A stretch of DNA of 64,000 nucleotides from Youngiibacter multivorans (lineage in GTDB: Bacteria > Bacillota > Clostridia > Clostridiales > Clostridiaceae). Below the pieces are notes generated by a model, which made no database searches, was not told where the DNA came from, and saw nothing but the letters and a program-made list of their open reading frames with translations. The stretch covers positions 1 through 64,000 of the forward strand of contig NZ_JAGGKC010000021.1 in the NCBI RefSeq assembly GCF_017873395.1, read 5' to 3'. Shown here one piece after another: positions 59,336 to 64,000 of the stretch (the first letter of the stretch is position 1; every line of letters begins with the position of its first letter). A program made the translations under genes and the position numbers.

Positions 59336-59500
59336 TCATCTCTTCAGCAATAAGGCACCTGTTACTCCCAGAGCAACTCCCCCGATGATAAGCGCTGGCA
59401 TTGCTTCTCCCTGACCTGAAAAATAAAGTATTGCATTGTAGATTATCAGCGTGAATCCTGCACTCATAAGCACATGACCGAATTTTCTCTTAGATTTCAT
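59336..59500 (-). CDS. small two-helix membrane protein
   Basis: The 54-residue protein has two helices (about 9-27 and 33-50) with basic ends. ATG 59500 has GGAGG 4 bases upstream. It is 38 bp before the Memo-AMMECR1 gene, probably in the same operon. No family is recognised. Confidence 0.6.
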   Translation of the reverse strand: MKSKRKFGHVLMSAGFTLIIYNAILYFSGQGEAMPALIIGGVALGVTGALLLKR

Positions 59501-59619
59501 GTTTCCTCCATAGGGCAAATTATCCCGCCCTCAACTACATATTACTCCAGACGATTTTACAATTAAATATTCCGGCTCACTTTTCACAGTGTATTCATTC
59601 TTTTTGGAAGACACGTGAC

Positions 59620-59645
59620 AAGAGGATGGTCTGGGCCATCCTCTT
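59620..59645 (-). terminator. stem-loop after icd
   Basis: AAGAGGATGG and CCATCCTCTT pair around six bases, 51 bases after the icd stop. The T tract on the minus strand is short. Confidence 0.6.
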
Positions 59646-59695
59646 CAACACGCTATATTGATTCTAATTTTAGATATGTTAAACAGGTTATCCCT

Positions 59696-60904
59696 TTAGA
59701 GTGCCTTTTCAAGCCTTTCCTTTATCGCTACAAGGAATGCCTTTGTTGTTACAACGTTCTTTTCCCCTTCAGCGAGTACCGCCAGGTCCTTTGTCATTAT
59801 GCCTTCCTCTATCGTGTCAAGGGCTGCCTTGTCCAGCTTGTCACAGAACTCCACAAGGTCAGGAAGCTTATCCATCTCCCCTCTCTTCCTTAAAGCGCCT
59901 GTCCATGCGAACAGTGTAGCTACAGGGTTGGTCGAGGTCTCCTTGCCTTCAAGGTGCTGATAGTAATGCCTTGTGACTGTTCCATGTGCTGCCTCATACT
60001 CGAAGAAGCCTTCAGGTGAAACCAGCACTGACGTCATCATCGCAAGGCTTCCGAATGCTGTTGCCACCATGTCGCTCATGACATCCCCATCGTAGTTCTT
60101 GCATGCCCAGATGAATCCGCCTTCACTTCTTATGACCCTTGCAACCGCATCATCGATAAGAGTATAGAAATACTCTATCCCTGCTTCCTTGAACTTGGAT
60201 GCGTACTCAGCCTCGAATATCTCCTCGAAGATATCCTTGAACCTATGGTCGTATTTCTTGGAAATCGTATCCTTGGTCGAGAACCACAGGTCCTCCCTGA
60301 CATCAAGGGCATAGCTGAAGCAGGACCTTGCGAAGCTCTCTATTGAGCTGTCTGTATTGTGCATGGCCTGCAGTATCCCATCTCCATTGAACTCGTGTAT
60401 GATTTCCCTGGTAATATCTCCGTTTGCGGATGTATAAATGAGCTCGCCTCTGCCTTTTCCCGATGTCTTTATCTCAACGCCCTTATAGACATCACCATAT
60501 GCATGTCTGGCAATTGTAATGGGCTTATCCCAAGTCCTTACAAACGGCTTTATGTTTGAGACGATGATAGGCTTTCTGAAGACTGTTCCATCAAGAATAG
60601 CCCTTATTGTTCCGTTAGGGCTCTTCCACATATGCTTGAGCTTATACTCTGTCATCCTCTGGGCATTTGGAGTTATAGTCGCACACTTTACAGCAACTCC
60701 ATATTTCTTGGTTGCAAGGGCTGCTTCAACTGTGATCTTGTCATCAGTCTCATCCCTCTTCTCAAGACCCAGGTCATAATACTCTGTCTTAAGCTCTATG
60801 TATGGTACAAGAAGGATATCCTTGATGTCCTTCCATATTATCCTGGTCATTTCGTCCCCGTCCATCTCTACCAGCGGGACATTCATAACTATTCTGTCTG
60901 CCAT
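59696..60904 (-). CDS. icd: NADP-dependent isocitrate dehydrogenase, eukaryote-like class
   Basis: The 402-residue enzyme matches the type II homodimeric class of mitochondrial/cytosolic IDH: MDGDEMTRIIWK, WKSPNGTIRAILDGTVFR (isocitrate site), YDGDVMSDMVATAFGS (metal Asp), and AAHGTVTRHYYQ (NADP-binding). This class is common in some anaerobic Firmicutes. It makes 2-oxoglutarate and NADPH, mostly for glutamate synthesis. It stands alone behind a promoter with two inverted repeats. Confidence 0.95.
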   Translation of the reverse strand: MADRIVMNVPLVEMDGDEMTRIIWKDIKDILLVPYIELKTEYYDLGLEKRDETDDKITVEAALATKKYGVAVKCATITPNAQRMTEYKLKHMWKSPNGTIRAILDGTVFRKPIIVSNIKPFVRTWDKPITIARHAYGDVYKGVEIKTSGKGRGELIYTSANGDITREIIHEFNGDGILQAMHNTDSSIESFARSCFSYALDVREDLWFSTKDTISKKYDHRFKDIFEEIFEAEYASKFKEAGIEYFYTLIDDAVARVIRSEGGFIWACKNYDGDVMSDMVATAFGSLAMMTSVLVSPEGFFEYEAAHGTVTRHYYQHLEGKETSTNPVATLFAWTGALRKRGEMDKLPDLVEFCDKLDKAALDTIEEGIMTKDLAVLAEGEKNVVTTKAFLVAIKERLEKAL

Positions 60905-60965
60905 CTCTCTTAACTCTCCCTCTCATGATTAATAATACAAATTATAACCTATAAGTCCGGATTTT

Positions 60966-60982
60966 TGGATACTTTATCCAAT
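60966..60982 (-). promoter_or_regulatory. 17-bp dyad in the icd upstream region
   Basis: TTGGATA-CTT-TATCCAA has perfect 7-bp arms. A TATAAT lies about 20 bases further toward icd, so the dyad sits at or just upstream of the -35 position, where a good -35 hexamer is not seen. It is a candidate activator or repressor site. Confidence 0.5.
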
Positions 60983-60991
60983 ATTATGCTA

Positions 60992-61016
60992 AATTTCTGA
61001 TAGAATGTCAGAAATT
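60992..61016. repeat. 9-bp-arm inverted repeat between icd and the zinc-ribbon gene
   Basis: AATTTCTGA-N7-TCAGAAATT is a perfect inverted repeat with no T run. It may be a second operator for icd or a weak terminator remnant. Confidence 0.5.
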
Positions 61017-61039
61017 ACCTTCTTTTAGATTTTCTGCAA

Positions 61040-61067
61040 AATAAAAGCGGAAGCTTACGCTTCCGCT
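61040..61067 (-). terminator. terminator of the small zinc-ribbon gene
   Basis: AGCGGAAGC/GCTTCCGCT around GTAA, followed by TTTATTTT on the minus strand, 9 bases after the stop. Confidence 0.85.
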
Positions 61068-61075
61068 CGAAGATA

Positions 61076-61237
61076 CTATCTTCTGTTACCGCTCTGTGCC
61101 TTCTTAGCTCTTCTGCAATCTGGGCATCTTACTGGATCGTTCTCGAATCCCTTTTCCTTGTAGAATTCCTGCTCACCAACTGTGAATATGAATTCCTGGT
61201 TGCAGTCTCTGCATACTACTTTCTTGTCTGCTAACAT
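61076..61237 (-). CDS. small zinc-ribbon protein (53 aa)
   Basis: This short gene has AGGAGG 10 bases before ATG 61237. The product begins MLADKKVVCRDCNQEFIFT and has two CxxC pairs (CRDC and CPDC), spaced by about 27 residues, as in the widespread clostridial probable-zinc-binding family; the C-terminus is very basic (RRAKKAQSGNRR). Such proteins may bind RNA or ribosomes, but no role is established. Promoter, ORF and terminator form a single-gene unit. Confidence 0.85.
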   Translation of the reverse strand: MLADKKVVCRDCNQEFIFTVGEQEFYKEKGFENDPVRCPDCRRAKKAQSGNRR

Positions 61238-61518
61238 ATCTGATTTCCTCCTTGACTACAGTTATTTCTTCGGATTTGCTGAGCCAAGGGTTCAGGAAAA
61301 TACTACTTAACTAACTGTATTTTTTATTTTTTTGTCCGCTTCGGACATTTACAACTATATCAGAAAACCATATTAAAAGAAAGTGTTTTTTAAAGTTTTA
61401 AGGTTTGTTTACGTGGAAATAACATGAAATAACCTTCATGATTAAAAACCCCAGTTTACATAGCCTAAAAATATGCAAAATATACTCAAAATCACACTTA
61501 AAAACGGAACTAGCCTAT

Positions 61519-61947
61519 CTAATAGAGCATTGACAGGAGGTAAGTCACTGAGAGAGCAAGATAATAGGTCCAGTCCTTCCTTAACCTTCGGAGTATCAGA
61601 AGGAAGATAACAAATACTGCAGTTTTTGAAGCAATTACCACAAGCGGCAGCTTGAAGAACGCTATCCCGAAAGACAACATAAATGCTCCGGCAGGGATTG
61701 AAATCAAGGCTGCCTTTGCCAGTTCGCTATTTCCCCTTTTGCAATATATAAGATAGAGTATTGTCATTATTCCTGCAAAGACAGGTCTGGTGAATACTGT
61801 CGGATATGGATGCCCTAATATGGGAATTGTTATCCTGGCAATGACAGTATGAAACAAGGCATAAGCAAGATATGCCGCCGCCATAGCTGCAAGTGATATG
61901 AATATTACAATAAGTCCTTTGATCAGCTTGTTTTCAGGATTATCCAT
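61519..61947 (-). CDS. membrane protein with four predicted helices
   Basis: The 142-residue protein has hydrophobic stretches near 9-29, 48-65, 77-98 and 101-140 and no charged active-site motif. I do not recognise a family. It is followed by no clear terminator. It lies 41 bp downstream of the DUF5808-like gene and may be co-transcribed. Confidence 0.65.
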   Translation of the reverse strand: MDNPENKLIKGLIVIFISLAAMAAAYLAYALFHTVIARITIPILGHPYPTVFTRPVFAGIMTILYLIYCKRGNSELAKAALISIPAGAFMLSFGIAFFKLPLVVIASKTAVFVIFLLILRRLRKDWTYYLALSVTYLLSMLY

Positions 61948-61988
61948 GCTGCCTCCAAACCTTCATCAGGTAACTTTAATATTGCAGT

Positions 61989-62195
61989 TTAGAATGCTGT
62001 GGTATACCAACTCAGGAACAGGAATAATACAACCATGAATACCCAGGACAAAGGATTCGCCCAGTTGAAGGTCCTTCCCCTTCCAAAAGCCTTCGGTACT
62101 ATTAGGTTGCCGTCTTCCTTGTTGAAGTAGAACAGCGATTTCTTTTCCTTCCTGTATTTGTCTATCTCGTCTATAGTCCATTTGCGTTTTGACAT
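61989..62195 (-). CDS. small membrane protein, DUF5808-like
   Basis: The 68-residue protein has a basic start, the segment FYFNKEDGNLIVPKAFGRG, and NWANPLSW leading to one membrane helix. This pattern fits the DUF5808 family (from memory). AGAGGTG is 5 bases before the ATG. A second frame covering the same bases lacks any such pattern and is not real. Confidence 0.72.
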   Translation of the reverse strand: MSKRKWTIDEIDKYRKEKKSLFYFNKEDGNLIVPKAFGRGRTFNWANPLSWVFMVVLFLFLSWYTTAF

Positions 62196-62436
62196 TTTTC
62201 ACCTCTTTCTATCCTTCCCTTGAATTATATATTCTGCATAGGTTTGCAGCAAGGAGAGAATTAACAGGATGATAAACAAGCCTCCAGCAGTCATCCCCTC
62301 ATCATTTTAGTGAAAATTAGCTGATTCTTCAGAAATTCCGTATATAACTGGAAATATCTTGCAAAATGATTTGTGGAGCCTGTGCCATTGGTATGCCTCA
62401 AGCATATTTTATTGATAGAAAACAGGGGGGATGTTG

Positions 62437-63006
62437 ATGGATATGGATCGATTGAAGCGAGCTCGTGCAGGAAGCAAGGCTGATATGGAAGAGATCATAC
62501 GAAGCTTTGAACCGCTCGTGAAAAAGGAATGTGGCAAAGTGCATATCAAGGACCATGATTTCGAGGACTTAAAGCAGGTGGCGTACATCGGTATCATAAA
62601 GGCTGTCAGATCCATAACCGATGAAAAGGCAAACCTCGCTTCAGCGTACATACAGAAAAGCATTCAGAATTCACTGAATTACGTTACGAGAAAGACACTT
62701 AGAAAGCCTGACCTGGGAAGCATTGAAGACAAGGATCTTGATGGTATCCCTCTTACTGAGAAGCTGGTATCGGATGATGATACAGAGGAACAGATACTAA
62801 GGTCCGAGGATAGCATGTATCTGAAGGATGCATTCGAGACTCTGACTCCCAAGGAGAAGGAGATACTGGGTATATACATGTGTAATGATTACGGCGGACT
62901 CAAGAAGTGCTCTGACATTTACCACGAAGATTACAGGCGCATCAGGTATCAGAAGGACAAGGCAATAAGGAAGCTCAGAGCCGCGATTGGTACCAAACTG
63001 AACTGA
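62437..63006 (+). CDS. sigma-70-family RNA polymerase sigma factor (small)
   Basis: The 189-residue protein has sigma region 2 (DHDFEDLKQVAYIGIIKAVR) and region 4 (LTPKEKEILGIYM, followed by a YHEDYRRIRYQKDKAIRKLR helix). Region 3 is missing or short. It is similar to phage- or ECF-like small sigma factors. GGGGGG touches the ATG at 62431, so the ATG at 62437 (6-base spacing) is the better start. No anti-sigma gene is adjacent. Targets are unknown. Confidence 0.85.
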   Translation: MDMDRLKRARAGSKADMEEIIRSFEPLVKKECGKVHIKDHDFEDLKQVAYIGIIKAVRSITDEKANLASAYIQKSIQNSLNYVTRKTLRKPDLGSIEDKDLDGIPLTEKLVSDDDTEEQILRSEDSMYLKDAFETLTPKEKEILGIYMCNDYGGLKKCSDIYHEDYRRIRYQKDKAIRKLRAAIGTKLN

Positions 63007-63020
63007 TGTCAATTAAACTA

Positions 63021-63058
63021 AGCGAAGACCTGAGATTGAAAAATCCACGGTCTTCGCT
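63021..63058 (+). terminator. stem-loop after the sigma-factor gene
   Basis: AGCGAAGAC and GTCTTCGCT pair perfectly around a 20-base loop, between two converging genes. There is no strong T run. Confidence 0.5.
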
Positions 63059-63107
63059 GAATCATATTATAGCTTAATCCTATTCAAACAAGCTTAGAAA
63101 GCATAAC

Positions 63108-64000
63108 CTAAGATAGCATATAGATTCCGTAGGTTATGAGGAAATAAAGGCATACTGGGACAGATAAGAACACAAAAGCAGACCTCTCATTGTCCTTCCA
63201 TATTGAGTATGCTGCAAGAGCAATTGATATCAGGGGAAGAACATACATCGACCAGATAAAAGGCAGAAGCACCAGGTGCAGTATAATGTTTTCTCCCCAG
63301 CCGGTATAAAGTATGTTGAGCATGATGAACAGGAGACCGAAAATTGCAACAGCGATGGCTATCTTGAAGGATGCCATGCCAAGCCTTGTATCAGGGAGAC
63401 CGAAATAAATCTCATCTTTCAGGCTTTCTGTCTTGTACAGCTTAATGGCTGCTGCTGCAAGGGCAACCAGGAACAATATGGATACTATGATAACAGCAGC
63501 AGGCCTGAAGTCCTTTTTAACTGGAACTCCAGCCATAGTTCCTGAAGCTACCTCAATGAATCTTCCCTGCTCTGTCAATATGACAGTCCTGTCATACCCG
63601 TCCGCCATGAGCTTTGCCTTTTCCGAAAATGGGAGTGTAACATCAGGCAGCCTTTCCTCTTTCCAGTCCCATAGGATGATCTTGCCGTCTGAAGTCAGGG
63701 CGGCTGTATAGTTTGTCCCAGCAAAAGCCTTCACTGCTTCTTCAGGTGCTTGAAGGATACTAAAATCCTCATATCCTTCGCCTCTCCAGGAGGTTACTCT
63801 GCCATCGGTTGAGAGTCCTGCGATATGTGAACTGGAGGAATCGGCTGATGCTAGCTTTATTCCTTCCGGGATTTCCAAACTGACAAGACTGCCCTGCTCC
63901 TTTCCGAAAGCGAGCCCTACAAGGTAGCTGGTATAGATTTTCCCGCTCTCTGAGAGTGCCAGAAAATGTTCATATTCGGCATCCGTTATCATCAGGGAGT
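63108..64000 (-). CDS. RCC1-repeat membrane protein, 5' end beyond the window
   Basis: The frame stays open to the right edge, so the start is outside. The visible 294+ residues have several RCC1-type beta-propeller blades (LALSESGKIYTS, AGLSTDGRVTSW, AALTSDGKIILW, VILTEQGRFIEV) before a membrane helix (about 165-185) and three more helices to the end. The blades would be outside the membrane. I do not know its role; RCC1-like proteins in bacteria are often adhesion or glycan-binding proteins. Confidence 0.75.
   Translation of the reverse strand, partial: SLMITDAEYEHFLALSESGKIYTSYLVGLAFGKEQGSLVSLEIPEGIKLASADSSSSHIAGLSTDGRVTSWRGEGYEDFSILQAPEEAVKAFAGTNYTAALTSDGKIILWDWKEERLPDVTLPFSEKAKLMADGYDRTVILTEQGRFIEVASGTMAGVPVKKDFRPAAVIIVSILFLVALAAAAIKLYKTESLKDEIYFGLPDTRLGMASFKIAIAVAIFGLLFIMLNILYTGWGENIILHLVLLPFIWSMYVLPLISIALAAYSIWKDNERSAFVFLSVPVCLYFLITYGIYMLS

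Noticed and set aside
61325..61350. GTCCGCTTCGGAC hairpin as a terminator
   Set aside because: The T run precedes the stem on the plus strand and is an A run after it on the minus strand, so it cannot terminate either way.
61966..62202. 78-codon minus-strand ORF overlapping the DUF5808-like gene
   Set aside because: It shares the ribosome site, but its product has no pattern, whereas the other frame gives a conserved-looking membrane protein.
1..64000. CRISPR array, prophage, rRNA operon or integrated element
   Set aside because: No regularly spaced repeats, phage structural genes, rRNA sequence or integrase were seen; the only mobile-element relic is the RAYT-like gene.

Overview
This 64 kb window is bacterial chromosome from a Gram-positive anaerobe, most likely class Clostridia (Clostridiaceae-like; the genus cannot be settled from the sequence alone). 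Evidence: strong AGGAGG-type ribosome sites before almost every gene, frequent GTG/TTG starts, a SAM-I riboswitch, a tungsten-type aldehyde:ferredoxin oxidoreductase with its own sigma-54 regulator, a pyrophosphate-type phosphofructokinase, a ferredoxin-domain nitroreductase, an AmmeMemoRadiSam locus, CstA, and YesM/AraC-type two-component regulation. There are two tRNAs (Thr-CGT, Pro-GGG), no rRNA, no CRISPR array and no prophage. About 66 protein genes are called; most are on the minus strand.

Layout. 0.1-9.4 kb: HAD phosphatase and CorA, a DnaQ-like exonuclease, tRNA-Thr, a surface-glycan cluster (GT2-GtrA fusion, phosphodiester glycosidase), pirin, a PncA-like hydrolase, and a NapH-like Fe-S membrane protein with a repeat-containing partner. 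9.5-14.2 kb: an OmpR/histidine-kinase pair that probably controls the NapH-like genes through 11-bp direct repeats; then, on the plus strand, a RAYT-like transposase that has lost its catalytic residues but keeps flanking inverted repeats, followed by thioredoxin reductase and a two-domain glutaredoxin-like protein. 14.3-19.7 kb: M20 amidohydrolase, then AOR + MoaD-like protein behind a near-perfect sigma-54 promoter and next to the regulator gene. 19.8-28.4 kb: a possible RNA/ADP-ribose processing cluster (THEP1-like NTPase, ThpR, ADP-ribosylglycohydrolase, small protein), ferritin-like protein and CstA, MarR-FtsH, and a NYN-LOTUS protein with a hairpin between its ribosome site and start codon. 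28.5-31.3 kb (plus): racemase, PPi-PFK, nitroreductase.

31.4-38.7 kb: a six-gene operon with a Fe3+/phosphosugar-type ABC importer, a YesM/AraC two-component system and a HAD phosphatase. 38.8-43.3 kb: an acetoin/2-oxoacid dehydrogenase operon in which the lipoyl carrier is a free 87-residue protein and the E2 core has no lipoyl or subunit-binding domain. 43.8-47.9 kb: metF, the split-off MetH reactivation domain and a short metH under a SAM riboswitch. 48.0-53.2 kb: aroF-aroB-aroC-pheA-aroK, preceded by a leader with two short ORFs very rich in Phe/Tyr and strong hairpins, which looks like an attenuator. 53.4-64 kb: tRNA-Pro, GltS-type symporter, PlsC-type acyltransferase, AmmeMemoRadiSam genes, NADP-isocitrate dehydrogenase, a small zinc-ribbon protein, small membrane proteins, a sigma-70-family factor, and a truncated RCC1-repeat membrane protein running off the right edge.

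The observations most worth following are the catalytically dead RAYT element, the double aromatic leader before aroF, the split-E2 dehydrogenase, and the hairpin-spaced ribosome site of the NYN gene.
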